A stretch of 45,511 bases of DNA from Clostridiales bacterium (GCA_012520205.1 JAAYOT010000237.1:1-45511); one strand, 5' to 3'; shown: positions 8,707 to 19,638, counted from the stretch's first letter. Notes: generated from the letters alone by a model not told the origin. Translations and numbers: made by a program.

Positions 8707-11340
8707 ATGGAGAAAAAGAAGTATGTTTACCTTTTTAATGAAGGAAATGGTTCAATGAGAAACCTTCTTGGGGGTAAAGGGGCAAATTTATCAGAAATGA
8801 TATTACTAGGAATTCCAGTACCGCAAGGATTTACAGTAACAACTGAGGCTTGCAACAAGTATTACGAGGATGGTCAAGTAATAGCAGAAGAAATTATTGA
8901 AGAGATTCATGAAAAAATTTCTGAACTGGAAAAAATAACAGGTAAAGAACTTGGTAGTTTAACAAACCCGCTTTTACTTTCAGTTAGATCTGGAGCTAGA
9001 GTTTCAATGCCTGGAATGATGGATACTGTATTAAATCTAGGACTAAATGATGAATCAGTAGAAGCTATGGCTGATTTAACAAAGAATCCAAGATTTGCAT
9101 ATGATTCTTACAGAAGATTTATTCAAATGTTCTCAGATGTAGTTATGGGTATTGAAAAGAGATTATTTGACAATATACTAGATGAATTAAAAGAAAGTAG
9201 AGGGGTAGAATTAGATTCAGATTTAACAGCAGATGATTTAAAAGAATTAACTGTTAAATACAAGGAGCTTTATAAGAAAGAACGTGGAGAGGATTTCCCA
9301 CAAGATCCAAAACATCAATTAATCGAATCTATAACTGCAGTATTTAGATCTTGGAATAACCCAAGAGCAATAGTATATAGAAGATTAAATGATATACCTG
9401 GAGAATGGGGTACTGCTGTAAACGTTCAAGAAATGGTATTTGGTAATAAGGGTGAAACTTCAGGAACAGGAGTTGTATTCTCAAGAAACCCTGCAACTGG
9501 AGAAAATGAAATATATGGTGAATACTTAATGAATGCACAAGGTGAAGACGTTGTTGCAGGTATAAGAACACCACTTCCAATTGCAAAATTAGAAGAACAA
9601 AATCCTGAAATATATAAAGAGTTTGCTGATATAGTTCATAAATTAGAGCAACATTACAAAGACATGCAAGACATGGAAATAACTATAGAAGAAGGAAAAC
9701 TATACTTCTTACAAACAAGAAATGGTAAGAGAACAGCTCAAGCTGCCTTAAAAATTGCTGTTGACTTAGTTGAAGAAGGTATGTTAACTAAGGAAGAAGC
9801 AATATTAAAGGTTGAACCAATTCAATTAGATACATTATTACACCCTGCATTCCAAGAAGATGGACTAAAGAAAGCTACTCCTATAGCTAAAGGTTTAGCA
9901 GCTTCTCCAGGAGCAGCTTATGGAAAAATAGCATTTACAGCTGAAGCTGCTAAAGAAAGAAGTGAAAAGGGTGAAAAGGTAGTTTTAGTAAGACTTGAAA
10001 CATCACCAGAAGATATCGAAGGAATGGTTGCAGCTGAAGGTATCTTAACAGTAAGAGGGGGAATGACTTCTCACGCAGCGGTTGTTGCTAGAGGAATGGG
10101 AACTTGCTGTGTAGCTGGATGCGGTGATTTAAAAGTTAATGAAGATGCTAAAACTTTAGAAGTTAACGGAAAAGTTTATACAGAAAATGATTATATTTCA
10201 ATAGATGGATCAACTGGAAAGGTTTATGGAGAAAAGATAGCTACAGTTACTCCAGAAATTTCAGGACATTTTGCTAAATTTATGGGCTGGGCTGATGAAA
10301 TCAGAAAATTAAAAATAAGAACTAATGCTGATACTCCAAGAGATGCAAAACAAGCTGTGGAATTTGGAGCAGAAGGTATAGGTCTTTGTAGAACTGAGCA
10401 TATGTTCTTTGCTGAAGATAGAATTATGACAGTAAGAGAAATGATAGTTGCTAAGAACGAAGAGGATAGAAGAAAGGCTTTAGATAAGCTTCTACCAATA
10501 CAAAGAGAAGACTTTATCGGAATTTATGAAGCTTTAGAAGATAGACCAGCAACTATAAGATTCTTAGATCCACCTCTACACGAATTCTTACCTCATACAG
10601 ATGAAGAAATTCGTGAATTAGCAGAAAAGTTAGGCATAACCTTTGAAGAATTAAAGGCAACTGTTGCAGATCTTCATGAATTTAACCCAATGATGGGTCA
10701 TAGAGGTTGTAGACTTGCAGTATCTTACCCAGAAATTGCAGAAATGCAAACAAGAGCTGTAATAGAAGCTGCAATCGAAGTTAAAAAGAATAAAGGATAC
10801 AATATTGTTCCTGAAATAATGATTCCGCTTGTTGGAGAAATTAAGGAATTAAAATATGTTAAAGATGTTGTTGTAGAAACAGCTGAAAAAGTTATGGCTG
10901 AAAAAGGTGTTAAATTAGACTATATGGTAGGAACTATGATAGAAATACCAAGAGCAGCTTTAACTGCAGATGAAATAGCTAAAGAAGCTGAATTCTTCTC
11001 CTTTGGAACAAATGACTTAACTCAAATGACATTTGGATTCTCAAGAGATGATGCAGCTAAATTCTTAAATCACTACTATGACAAAAATATTTACGAGCAA
11101 GATCCATTTGCAAAAATTGACCAAACAGGTGTTGGACAATTAGTTAAGCTAGCAGTAGAAAGAGGAAGAGCTTCAAGACCTAATATTAAATTAGGAATAT
11201 GTGGAGAACACGGTGGAGATCCTTCATCAGTTGAATTCTTCCATAATGTAGGTCTTGACTATGTATCATGCTCACCATTTAGGGTTCCAATTGCAAGACT
11301 AGCTGCTGCACAAGCAGAAGTTAAAAATCCAAGAAAATAA
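8707..11340 (+). CDS. ppdK: Pyruvate, phosphate dikinase
   Basis: TVRGGMTSHAAVVARGMGTCCVAGCG and C-terminal FGTNDLTQM; RBS ggaggag then ATG at 8707. Confidence 0.97.
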   Translation: MEKKKYVYLFNEGNGSMRNLLGGKGANLSEMILLGIPVPQGFTVTTEACNKYYEDGQVIAEEIIEEIHEKISELEKITGKELGSLTNPLLLSVRSGARVSMPGMMDTVLNLGLNDESVEAMADLTKNPRFAYDSYRRFIQMFSDVVMGIEKRLFDNILDELKESRGVELDSDLTADDLKELTVKYKELYKKERGEDFPQDPKHQLIESITAVFRSWNNPRAIVYRRLNDIPGEWGTAVNVQEMVFGNKGETSGTGVVFSRNPATGENEIYGEYLMNAQGEDVVAGIRTPLPIAKLEEQNPEIYKEFADIVHKLEQHYKDMQDMEITIEEGKLYFLQTRNGKRTAQAALKIAVDLVEEGMLTKEEAILKVEPIQLDTLLHPAFQEDGLKKATPIAKGLAASPGAAYGKIAFTAEAAKERSEKGEKVVLVRLETSPEDIEGMVAAEGILTVRGGMTSHAAVVARGMGTCCVAGCGDLKVNEDAKTLEVNGKVYTENDYISIDGSTGKVYGEKIATVTPEISGHFAKFMGWADEIRKLKIRTNADTPRDAKQAVEFGAEGIGLCRTEHMFFAEDRIMTVREMIVAKNEEDRRKALDKLLPIQREDFIGIYEALEDRPATIRFLDPPLHEFLPHTDEEIRELAEKLGITFEELKATVADLHEFNPMMGHRGCRLAVSYPEIAEMQTRAVIEAAIEVKKNKGYNIVPEIMIPLVGEIKELKYVKDVVVETAEKVMAEKGVKLDYMVGTMIEIPRAALTADEIAKEAEFFSFGTNDLTQMTFGFSRDDAAKFLNHYYDKNIYEQDPFAKIDQTGVGQLVKLAVERGRASRPNIKLGICGEHGGDPSSVEFFHNVGLDYVSCSPFRVPIARLAAAQAEVKNPRK

Positions 11341-11379
11341 AAAAATAGATGTTACACATTTTGTGTAACATCTATTTTT
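11341..11379 (+). terminator. Terminator of ppdK
   Basis: Perfect AAATAGATGTTACACA/TGTGTAACATCTATTT hairpin plus T-tract. Confidence 0.88.
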
Positions 11380-11428
11380 TCTAGTGTTGAGTAAAATTTA
11401 TTTTCAGTTTACCGAAAATCGCTCTTAT

Positions 11429-11498
11429 CTCCACACTCCACCCTCCAAACTCCAAACTCCAAACTCAGTACTCCACCCTCCAAACCCAGTACTCCACA
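11429..11498. repeat. Ten in-register degenerate heptamers (CTCCAMA/CTCCACC/CTCAGTA type)
   Basis: ctccaca ctccacc ctccaaa ctccaaa ctccaaa ctcagta ctccacc ctccaaa cccagta ctccaca with no indel. Confidence 0.95.
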
Positions 11499-11502
11499 CT
11501 GA

Positions 11503-12564
11503 TTATATCCTAGTATTATAATACTTATTAAAAGTTTTAATAAGCTCATAAATAAAATCTAATTGATTTTCCGATCTTCTAAGTGCTTTCTCCAGAAGAA
11601 GAATAAAGGCATTTCTATTACATCTTTTAATATTTCTATAATAATCTCTTGAAAGTTTCCAAAGTTTTTGTGGAAAAGCAATATAGGATAGGATATATTT
11701 TAAATCATCTTCAGTTAAGCTGTTTTCTTCCATATAACTATCTAAAATATCTATAGTAAGGCTCATTTGCCAGTTGGTAGTTTCTCGCTTAAGCAACCTT
11801 CTTAAAAAATATGAAATATCCCTTGCGCAATAATCTAATTTACATTTATCAAAGTCAATAATTGATATACCATCTTCAGAAATTAATATATTTTTATTAA
11901 CAAAATCACCATGACATAAGGACTTAGAAAGATTTGAAGGATTAATTGAAGAAGAAATTTCAAAGGATATTTTAGCTAATTCAAGATTTTCGTCTATATT
12001 ATTAAGAAATAAATTTGAAAATCTATCTTTATGAAAATAAGCTTTATCTATACTATTTAAAAGTTGCTTGAAATGCTTTGAAATACTAACAGTAAGATCA
12101 TCGCAAGCTTCTCTTTGATAACTTCCTTCAATAGGATAAAAGTCTACAGAGGTTCTATGTAATTTACCTAGAGTTTTTGAAGAAATTAACATATGATCTA
12201 AGTTGTCAAAATCGCATTTAACTCCATCAAGCCAAGGAGTTAATATAAAAAGCATATCTTTATACTTTAGATACCTATTTCCATCTACAGTTGCAAGAAG
12301 TTTAGGAACATTTATACCATTTCTAAAGCACCATTCTAATGCAGAATATACATATAAAAGATTTTCTTCATCATAATAGACTTTCTTTAAGCAATAGGAC
12401 TTATCTTCTAAATCAACCCTATATACAGCCCTTTGTTTTTCTGTATCTTTGAATTTAATGTTAGTTAATGAGGCATTTACAAGGTCATATATAGGAAATA
12501 TATTCTCTTTTATTTCATCTAAAGGAAGTAAACCATTTTTTGTTTCAGTAAATATACTCTTCAT
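11503..12564 (-). CDS. CotS-family spore coat / aminoglycoside phosphotransferase-like protein
   Basis: Kinase-like LCHGDFVNKNILI and IIDFDKCKLDYCARD motifs. Confidence 0.87.
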   Translation of the reverse strand: MKSIFTETKNGLLPLDEIKENIFPIYDLVNASLTNIKFKDTEKQRAVYRVDLEDKSYCLKKVYYDEENLLYVYSALEWCFRNGINVPKLLATVDGNRYLKYKDMLFILTPWLDGVKCDFDNLDHMLISSKTLGKLHRTSVDFYPIEGSYQREACDDLTVSISKHFKQLLNSIDKAYFHKDRFSNLFLNNIDENLELAKISFEISSSINPSNLSKSLCHGDFVNKNILISEDGISIIDFDKCKLDYCARDISYFLRRLLKRETTNWQMSLTIDILDSYMEENSLTEDDLKYILSYIAFPQKLWKLSRDYYRNIKRCNRNAFILLLEKALRRSENQLDFIYELIKTFNKYYNTRI

Positions 12565-12708
12565 AATACTCTCCTTAAAAATTCTTCATTACTAAGATAT
12601 TATTATAAAAAGCAAAATATACTAGTACAGGTAGATATATTCTAAAAATATGTTTAATTAAAGGAAATTAGAGAAAAATATAGAATAGGTAATATAGAGG
12701 TGAGATAT

Positions 12709-13740
12709 ATGAACGTAAGAAATAAAATAGAGGGATTTGAAAGGTTGACATTAATAAAAGAAGCAGCGTTTAGTGATTCAAGCCTTGGTAGAAAAAGATT
12801 TGAGGAAGAAGATAAGGTTAGGACCTGCTACATGGTAGATAGAGACAGAATTATCCATAGTAAATCCTTCAGAAGATTAAAACATAAAACGCAAGTATAT
12901 ATAAAAGCCTTTGGAGATCATTATAGAACAAGATTAACTCACACCTTAGAAGTTTCTCAAATTGCAAGGACTATAGGAGCAGGAATAGGATTAAATGAGA
13001 TATTAATTGAAGCCATAGCCTTAGGTCATGATTTAGGGCATGTGGCCTTTGCTCATAGTGGTGAAGAAGTCCTAAATAACTTTCTAGACGGAGGTTTTAG
13101 ACATAGGGAGCAAAGTGTTAGAGTTGTAGAAAAGCTAGAGAGAAATGGTGAGGGCTTAAACTTAACAGAAGAAGTAATAGATGGAATATTAAATCATAGC
13201 GGTCTTAATTTGGAGGGAAAGAATAGGGCTAAAACTTTAGAAGGAAGAGTAGTTAGAATAAGTGATAAGATTGCCTATTTAAACCATGATATAGATGATT
13301 CTATAAGAGCAGGATTATTAAGTGAAGATATTATTCCAAAAGAAATTGTGAAAGTCCTAGGAAAAACTAACTCTGAAAGAATAGATACTCTAGTAAATGA
13401 TATTATTCATAACACTATAAAATCTATTGATAATAATTGTATTGATATTAAGTTCAGTGATGAAGTATTGGAAGCAATGCAGGAACTTAGGAAGTTTATG
13501 TTTAAAAATATCTACTTAGGGGATATTCTAAGAGTAGAGAGAAATAAGGCCCAATTTATATTAGAAAATTTGATTGAATATTATTGCACTCATGAAAATG
13601 AGTTAAAGGGAATATATAGAAAAATAGCAGAGGAAGAGGGATTGAAAAGAGCCGTTGCAGACTATATAGCAGGAATGAGCGATGATTATTGTTTAAATAC
13701 ATTTAATTCTCTATTTGTGCCAAAATTAGTAATATACTAA
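12709..13740 (+). CDS. Deoxyguanosinetriphosphate triphosphohydrolase-like protein (HD domain)
   Basis: [42 protein letters not shown]. Confidence 0.95.
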   Translation: MNVRNKIEGFERLTLIKEAAFSDSSLGRKRFEEEDKVRTCYMVDRDRIIHSKSFRRLKHKTQVYIKAFGDHYRTRLTHTLEVSQIARTIGAGIGLNEILIEAIALGHDLGHVAFAHSGEEVLNNFLDGGFRHREQSVRVVEKLERNGEGLNLTEEVIDGILNHSGLNLEGKNRAKTLEGRVVRISDKIAYLNHDIDDSIRAGLLSEDIIPKEIVKVLGKTNSERIDTLVNDIIHNTIKSIDNNCIDIKFSDEVLEAMQELRKFMFKNIYLGDILRVERNKAQFILENLIEYYCTHENELKGIYRKIAEEEGLKRAVADYIAGMSDDYCLNTFNSLFVPKLVIY

Positions 13741-13900
13741 ATAAAATTAAAAAAATAAGAGGAATTTTGAGATTAGTAAAGAATAATAATAAAGAAGATT
13801 AAATATATCGAAAGAATTTATAAAATTCCAGAAGGAATTCTATAAAAAATGTCGAAAATAATAAAAGTTGACGAAAATTACAGTAAGGAGGTGAATCTCC

Positions 13901-15679
13901 TTGCAGATTTCTGAAGAGATTCTAGAGAAAGTCAAGGAACATAACGACATAGTTGATGTTATATCTGAAACTGTAAAATTAAAAAGAGCCGGACGAAACT
14001 TTACAGGTTTATGTCCATTTCATAATGAAAAGACGCCTTCATTTTCAGTATCACCAGAAAAGCAGATATATAAATGCTTTGGCTGTGGAGAAGCAGGGAA
14101 TGTAATAACATTTATTATGAAAAATAGAAATATGCCCTTTATTGAAGCAGTAAAGTATTTAGCTGATAGAGTTAATATTCATATTGATACTAATAGAAGA
14201 AGTGAAGATCCTAAGGCTAAAAAAAGAAATCTACTTTATAACGTCAACGTAGCAGCAGCCAGATTCTTTTATTCAAATTTAAAAAAATCGAAAGTAGCAA
14301 AAGATTACTTTTTGAGAAGAGGAATAAAAGAAGAAACTATCACAAAATTTGGGTTAGGCTTTGCCATGGATAGTTGGAATAGCCTACTTAATCATTTAAA
14401 AAGGTTAGGCTTTAAAGAGGAATTACTAGATGAAGCAGGCTTAATTTCTACTTCAGTAAAAACAGGAAAAAAATATGATAGGTTTAGGAATAGGGTGATA
14501 TTTCCTGTTTTTAATTATAGGGGCAAAGTTATAGGATTTGGTGGAAGGGTGTTAGATGATTCCAAACCAAAATACTTAAATTCTCCAGAAACATTAATTT
14601 TTCAAAAGGGAACTAATCTTTATGGATTAAATTTTGCTTTAAAAGGTAAAATGAATGAAAGATATTTTATTATAGTAGAAGGTTATATGGATTTAATATC
14701 ATTGCATCAGCAAGGGATTACCAATGTTGTAGCATCTTTAGGAACAGCTTTAACTCCTGAGCAAGCAAGGTTATTAAAAAGATATGCAGATAAGGTTATA
14801 ATTTCTTATGATGCTGATGTAGCAGGACAGACTGCAACATTAAGAGGACTTAATATTCTTAGAGATGCAGGTTTTGACGTAAGAGTTTTAAATATACCTG
14901 ACGGAAAGGACCCGGACGATTTTATTAGAAGCAATGGAAAAGAAGCCTTTCTAGGATTAGTCAAAAATGCAGAAAGTCTAATAGATTATCGAATAAGAAA
15001 AGCTGGTGATGGAATTAATCTAGAAGATAGTGCTGAGCTAGTTAAGTATGGGAAAAGGGTAACTGAAATATTAGCTGACGTTAATCCCTTAGAAAAAGAT
15101 ATATATATTAAGAAGATATCAGAAAAAACAGGGATAAGAGAACAGACATTATTTGATTTATTATCAAAAGAAATGACAAAAAACATAAATAAAAATAATT
15201 TTATGAATAATAAGGAAGAAAATGGAACAAAATTATATGTAGAGCCACCATTTTTGAAAGCAGAAAGAGCTTTATTAAAATTATCTCTAGAAGATGAATA
15301 TTTTGATGAAATTCATAAATTAATAAGTAATGAAGAACTAATTTTACCAGAACATATAGAGATATTTTCTATTATTAAAGAAGCTAAAAAGGGGAAAATA
15401 AATAATATAATGAGTTATTTAGAAACCCAATTTACTGATGCAAAAATATTAGAAGAGCTTGTTAAAATAAGGGAAGAAAAAATTTTAATAGGAAATAATA
15501 ATAAAAAGCTTATAAGAGATTTGATTAAGCAAATAATTAATTACAAATTAAATAGAAAATTAGAAAATTTAAAAAGTCAGCAAAGAGCTTTTGAAAAACA
15601 AGGAAAAATAGAGGAGACAATAAAAATAGCAATGGAAATCAATAAGATAAATGAGCAACTTAAGAAAGGTGTGAAGTAA
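13901..15679 (+). CDS. dnaG: DNA primase
   Basis: Zinc finger CPFHNEKTPSFSVSPEKQIYKCFGCGEAGN; toprim EGYMDLI; TTG start after aaggaggtg. Confidence 0.97.
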   Translation: MQISEEILEKVKEHNDIVDVISETVKLKRAGRNFTGLCPFHNEKTPSFSVSPEKQIYKCFGCGEAGNVITFIMKNRNMPFIEAVKYLADRVNIHIDTNRRSEDPKAKKRNLLYNVNVAAARFFYSNLKKSKVAKDYFLRRGIKEETITKFGLGFAMDSWNSLLNHLKRLGFKEELLDEAGLISTSVKTGKKYDRFRNRVIFPVFNYRGKVIGFGGRVLDDSKPKYLNSPETLIFQKGTNLYGLNFALKGKMNERYFIIVEGYMDLISLHQQGITNVVASLGTALTPEQARLLKRYADKVIISYDADVAGQTATLRGLNILRDAGFDVRVLNIPDGKDPDDFIRSNGKEAFLGLVKNAESLIDYRIRKAGDGINLEDSAELVKYGKRVTEILADVNPLEKDIYIKKISEKTGIREQTLFDLLSKEMTKNINKNNFMNNKEENGTKLYVEPPFLKAERALLKLSLEDEYFDEIHKLISNEELILPEHIEIFSIIKEAKKGKINNIMSYLETQFTDAKILEELVKIREEKILIGNNNKKLIRDLIKQIINYKLNRKLENLKSQQRAFEKQGKIEETIKIAMEINKINEQLKKGVK

Positions 15680-15706
15680 GTGGTAAAAGCGGAAGGAGGT
15701 AAAAAA

Positions 15707-16816
15707 ATGGTAGATGGAAAAACAAAAGCTAAGGAAAGTAAGAAAGATAGTGAAACTAAAACTAGTAAAATGGCAATAGTTAAAAATCTACTAGATAAAG
15801 CAAAGAGCAAGGGTTCTATAACATATAAGGAAATGATGGATGAAATTGATCATATAGAGTTAACCCCTGAACAAATAGAAAAAATTTATGAAGTCTTAGA
15901 GTCTATGGGAATAGAAATAATTGGTGATGAAACTTCCGAAGACAATATCGAAGAAGAAGAATTAGATTTAAGTGTACCAGAAGGAATAGCAATAGATGAC
16001 CCTGTAAGAATGTATTTAAAAGAAATAGGAAAAGTACCATTATTGTCATCAGAGGAAGAGATAGAATTAGCCACAAGAATAGAACAAGGTGATGAGAGAG
16101 CTAAGAAGAAATTAGCTGAAGCAAACCTTAGACTTGTTGTAAGTATAGCAAAAAGATATGTAGGAAGAGGAATGTTATTCCTAGATTTAATTCAAGAAGG
16201 AAACTTAGGGCTTATAAAAGCAGTAGAAAAATTTGATTATAGAAAGGGCTTTAAATTTTCTACATATGCTACATGGTGGATAAGACAGGCGATAACTAGA
16301 GCTATTGCAGACCAGGCAAGAACTATTAGAATACCTGTTCATATGGTTGAAACTATTAATAAATTAATAAGAATTCAACGTCAGTTATTACAAGAATTAG
16401 GTAGAGATCCTCATCCAGAAGAAATTGCTGAAATTATGGAACTGCCAGTTGAAAAGGTAAGAGAAATACAAAAAACAGCTCAAGAACCAGTATCCCTTGA
16501 AACACCAATTGGTGAAGAAGAAGATTCACATCTTGGCGATTTTATACCTGATGATGATGCTTTAGCACCAGCAGAAGCTGCCGCTTTTACAATGCTTAAG
16601 GAACAATTAATAAATGTATTAGATACTTTAACACCTAGAGAAGAAAAGGTATTAAGGTTAAGATTTGGGTTAGATGATGGTAGAGCAAGAACTCTTGAAG
16701 AAGTAGGAAAAGAGTTTAATGTAACTAGAGAAAGAATAAGACAAATTGAAGCGAAGGCTCTTAGAAAATTAAGACACCCTTCAAGAAGTAAAAAATTAAA
16801 GGATTATTTAGATTAG
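15707..16816 (+). CDS. rpoD: RNA polymerase primary sigma factor RpoD/SigA
   Basis: Region 2 [32 protein letters not shown]; region 4 [10 protein letters not shown]...[24 protein letters not shown] ggaggt then ATG 15707. Confidence 0.98.
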   Translation: MVDGKTKAKESKKDSETKTSKMAIVKNLLDKAKSKGSITYKEMMDEIDHIELTPEQIEKIYEVLESMGIEIIGDETSEDNIEEEELDLSVPEGIAIDDPVRMYLKEIGKVPLLSSEEEIELATRIEQGDERAKKKLAEANLRLVVSIAKRYVGRGMLFLDLIQEGNLGLIKAVEKFDYRKGFKFSTYATWWIRQAITRAIADQARTIRIPVHMVETINKLIRIQRQLLQELGRDPHPEEIAEIMELPVEKVREIQKTAQEPVSLETPIGEEEDSHLGDFIPDDDALAPAEAAAFTMLKEQLINVLDTLTPREEKVLRLRFGLDDGRARTLEEVGKEFNVTRERIRQIEAKALRKLRHPSRSKKLKDYLD

Positions 16817-16832
16817 CACCCAAAGGTGCTAA
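16813..16832 (+). terminator. Short hairpin overlapping the rpoD stop codon
   Basis: TTAGCACC caaa GGTGCTAA followed by TTTTATTT. Confidence 0.7.
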
Positions 16833-16856
16833 TTTTATTTAGCAAGGAGCAGAAAA

Positions 16857-17549
16857 ATGGAATTAAGCAAAAGATTAAAATTTATAATAAAAAATGTAGA
16901 TAAAACAAATGTTTTAGCAGACATAGGAACAGATCATGGATATATACCTTTATATGCAGTAAAAAATAAGATTTGCAAAAGAGCAATAGCAACTGATATT
17001 AACAAACTTCCATTAGATAAAGCAAAGCTAAATGCAATTTTAGAAGGAGTAGACGAAGAATTAGAATTTAGGCTGGGTAATGGTCTTGAACCATTAAAAG
17101 ATAAAGAAGCTAATGTTGTAATAATTGCAGGAATGGGTGGAAATCTAATAAAAGAAATATTAGAAAAGAGCATTAATAAGGTAAATGAGCTTGATTACCT
17201 AGTGCTGCAGCCAGCTCAAAATCCAGAGGTTTTAAGAGAATATTTATATAATAATGGTTATGAAATAATTAAAGAGGATCTTTGTTTAGATGAAGAGATA
17301 TATTATGAACTCTTTAAGGTAAAAAGGAAAGAGGGAGAAGATACAAAGCTAGACCCAATATACTATGAGGTAAGTCCTAAATTATTAATGGAAAAACATC
17401 CTCTTTTAAAAGATTATTTAAAATTAAAAATAGATAGCTATAAACGAGTGCTAGAACATATAAATGAAGAAACAGAAAATGCTAAAATAAGAAAAGAATC
17501 AATAAATGAAAAAATAAGTTTAATTTCTAACATAATAAATTATTTATAA
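16857..17549 (+). CDS. trmK: tRNA (adenine(22)-N(1))-methyltransferase TrmK
   Basis: ADIGTDHGYIPLYAV, AGMGGNLI; synteny after rpoD. Confidence 0.93.
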   Translation: MELSKRLKFIIKNVDKTNVLADIGTDHGYIPLYAVKNKICKRAIATDINKLPLDKAKLNAILEGVDEELEFRLGNGLEPLKDKEANVVIIAGMGGNLIKEILEKSINKVNELDYLVLQPAQNPEVLREYLYNNGYEIIKEDLCLDEEIYYELFKVKRKEGEDTKLDPIYYEVSPKLLMEKHPLLKDYLKLKIDSYKRVLEHINEETENAKIRKESINEKISLISNIINYL

Positions 17550-17561
17550 GGATGATGATTT

Positions 17562-18356
17562 ATGAAAAGAGTTAAGGATGTAATTAAGCAGATGGAGGAT
17601 TTTTCTCCAAGTAATTTAAAAGAAGATTTTGATAATGTAGGATTAATGGTGGGAAATAAGGAAGCAGAAGTAAAAAAGATCCTATTAGCTTTAGACTGCA
17701 CCTTAGAAGTTATAGAAGAAGCAAAAGAAAATAATGTAGATTTAATTATAACCCACCACCCTCTTATTTTCAAAAAGCCAAGCAGCATAACAACTGATAC
17801 TTTATTAGGTAAAAAAATAATTGAGCTAATAAAAAACAATATAAATCTTTATTCAAGCCATACAAATTTAGATTCGGCAGAAAAGGGATTAAATGAAACT
17901 ATAGTTAAAATCCTTGGTTTTGAAAAAGGTGAATTATTAGAAGTAAATAAAAATTCAAGGGATAATAAATCAGAAGGCCTTGGAAGATTAGTAACTCTTG
18001 ATAAAGATATGGGCATAGAAGAATTAATAAAGTCTATTAAAGAAAAGTTAAATATAAAATCAGTGAAGGCTGTAATTGGAAAAGAGAAAATAAAAAAAAT
18101 AGCAATAATAAATGGAAGTGGTTCATCCTTCTTTAATCTTGCATATAATAAAGGTGCTGATTGTATTATAACAGGGGATACAACTTATCATTATGCTTCA
18201 GATTATAAAGAAATGGGTGTATCAATAATAGATATTGGTCACTTTGATTCAGAATGGATAGTTTTCCAAGAGGTTATGAAAGAAATACAAGAAAACTTTA
18301 GTGAAGTTGAAGTTTTAGTGTCTAAAAAATCCAAGGATCCATATACATTTTTATAA
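17562..18356 (+). CDS. Nif3-like dinuclear metal center hexameric protein (YqfO)
   Basis: NVGLMVG, ITHHPLIF, SHTNLD, GDTTYHYA motifs. Confidence 0.95.
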   Translation: MKRVKDVIKQMEDFSPSNLKEDFDNVGLMVGNKEAEVKKILLALDCTLEVIEEAKENNVDLIITHHPLIFKKPSSITTDTLLGKKIIELIKNNINLYSSHTNLDSAEKGLNETIVKILGFEKGELLEVNKNSRDNKSEGLGRLVTLDKDMGIEELIKSIKEKLNIKSVKAVIGKEKIKKIAIINGSGSSFFNLAYNKGADCIITGDTTYHYASDYKEMGVSIIDIGHFDSEWIVFQEVMKEIQENFSEVEVLVSKKSKDPYTFL

Positions 18357-18410
18357 TTCTCACATAATATTTCCATATTAATAATATAAATAATAAGAGT
18401 AATATTTGTT

Positions 18411-18668
18411 ATGGAGATAATTGTGAGTAAGTATTATTATAAAAAGAAGAAAAGTTCTTGGACAAAAGTTCTTCAAGATACATTTAAAGAATTTGTTCAT
18501 GGTATAAATAAAAGAATTATTTCAGGAAAGTGTACGCCAAAATCAGAAAACACAGCAGCTAAGATATGTGTAATTGTTCTTATGGTGTTAACACTGCTAT
18601 TTTCAGGAATAGGTTTTTATTCCTGGGTTATTTTAATTATGCTGATTATTATTTTTCAATTTTTGTAA
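18411..18668 (+). CDS. Small membrane protein of unknown function
   Basis: 85 aa, two hydrophobic C-terminal segments. Confidence 0.5.
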   Translation: MEIIVSKYYYKKKKSSWTKVLQDTFKEFVHGINKRIISGKCTPKSENTAAKICVIVLMVLTLLFSGIGFYSWVILIMLIIIFQFL

Positions 18669-18718
18669 ACTAAAAAATGTATTTGCAAAATAAAATTATT
18701 TATGTTAAGATACTTTTT

Positions 18719-19060
18719 GCAAGTAAGACATGCAATCGCTGCTAGACTTGATCTAGGAGAGGAAAGTCGGAGCTCCACAGGGCAGGGTGCTGGATAACGT
18801 CCAGTCAAGGCGACTTGAAGGAAAGTGCAACAGAGAGATACCGCCTTAATATTAAGGTAAGGGTGGAAAGGTGAGGTAAGAGCTCACCAGCATCATGGTG
18901 ACATGGTGGCTATGTAAACCCCACCTGGAGCAAGGCCGAATAGGGAGACATTATGGAGTTGCCCGCTCCGTCTCCGGGTGTGCCGCTTGAGCTTATTGGT
19001 AACAATAAGCCTAGATAGATGATTGCTTAATACAGAACTCCGCTTACGGCTTGCTTGCAA
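18719..19060 (+). ncRNA. rnpB: RNase P RNA
   Basis: GAGGAAAGTCGGAGCTCCACAGGGCAG, ACAGAGAGATACCGCC, GCAAGGCCGAATAGGGAGAC, AGATAGATGATTGC; terminal helix gcaagtaag/cttgcttgc. Confidence 0.96.
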
Positions 19061-19148
19061 CCAAGCATTTATGCGGGTTTGGATAAGTGGGTATAGCGTT
19101 TTGCACTTATCCTTCCCTTATTAAATTTATTGAGAATAGTAAGAAAGA

Positions 19149-19180
19149 GATTATCACTTAATGATAATCTTTTTTTATTT
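19149..19180 (+). terminator. Terminator downstream of rnpB
   Basis: AGATTATCA cttaa TGATAATCT plus T-tract. Confidence 0.8.
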
Positions 19181-19261
19181 TAGATTTTTTGAAAAATTAG
19201 CATTTAAACTAAGTAGTTAGAATAAATTTTAATAAGTTTTAAATATTAAAGGAGAGTTTAA

Positions 19262-19552
19262 ATGCAAAATTTATTTATTATTATAATTATTTCTATACTT
19301 GCGGAAAGTATATGGGAAACATTGAAAATGGTTTGGCAAAATGGGAAATTATGCATAGATAAGGTTGGTGCTTTACTTGTCTCTATACTTATAACAATAT
19401 CAACTGGTTTAGATATATTTGAGCTATTAAAAATAAATAACAAAATACCTTATCTGGGAATAATATTAACAGGAATATTAGTAAGTAGAGGTTCAAATTT
19501 TGTACATGATTTAATAGTAAAACTGACTAGTAATATTGTTAAGAAAAATTAA
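19262..19552 (+). CDS. Small integral membrane protein
   Basis: 96 aa, hydrophobic segments, RBS aaggagag. Confidence 0.6.
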   Translation: MQNLFIIIIISILAESIWETLKMVWQNGKLCIDKVGALLVSILITISTGLDIFELLKINNKIPYLGIILTGILVSRGSNFVHDLIVKLTSNIVKKN

Positions 19553-19638
19553 ACATAAATAATTCTTTTCATTTATGCAAATAATATAATTGTTTAATAG
19601 ATATTAAACAAATTATATAAACATAGGAGGAATAATTT

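Noticed and set aside
9344-9586. 80-aa antisense ORF inside ppdK
   Set aside because: Low-complexity antisense ORF inside a conserved gene; no independent support.
11429-11498. Possible CRISPR or VNTR-coding array
   Set aside because: Units are 7 nt with no spacers and no cas genes nearby; region is non-coding.
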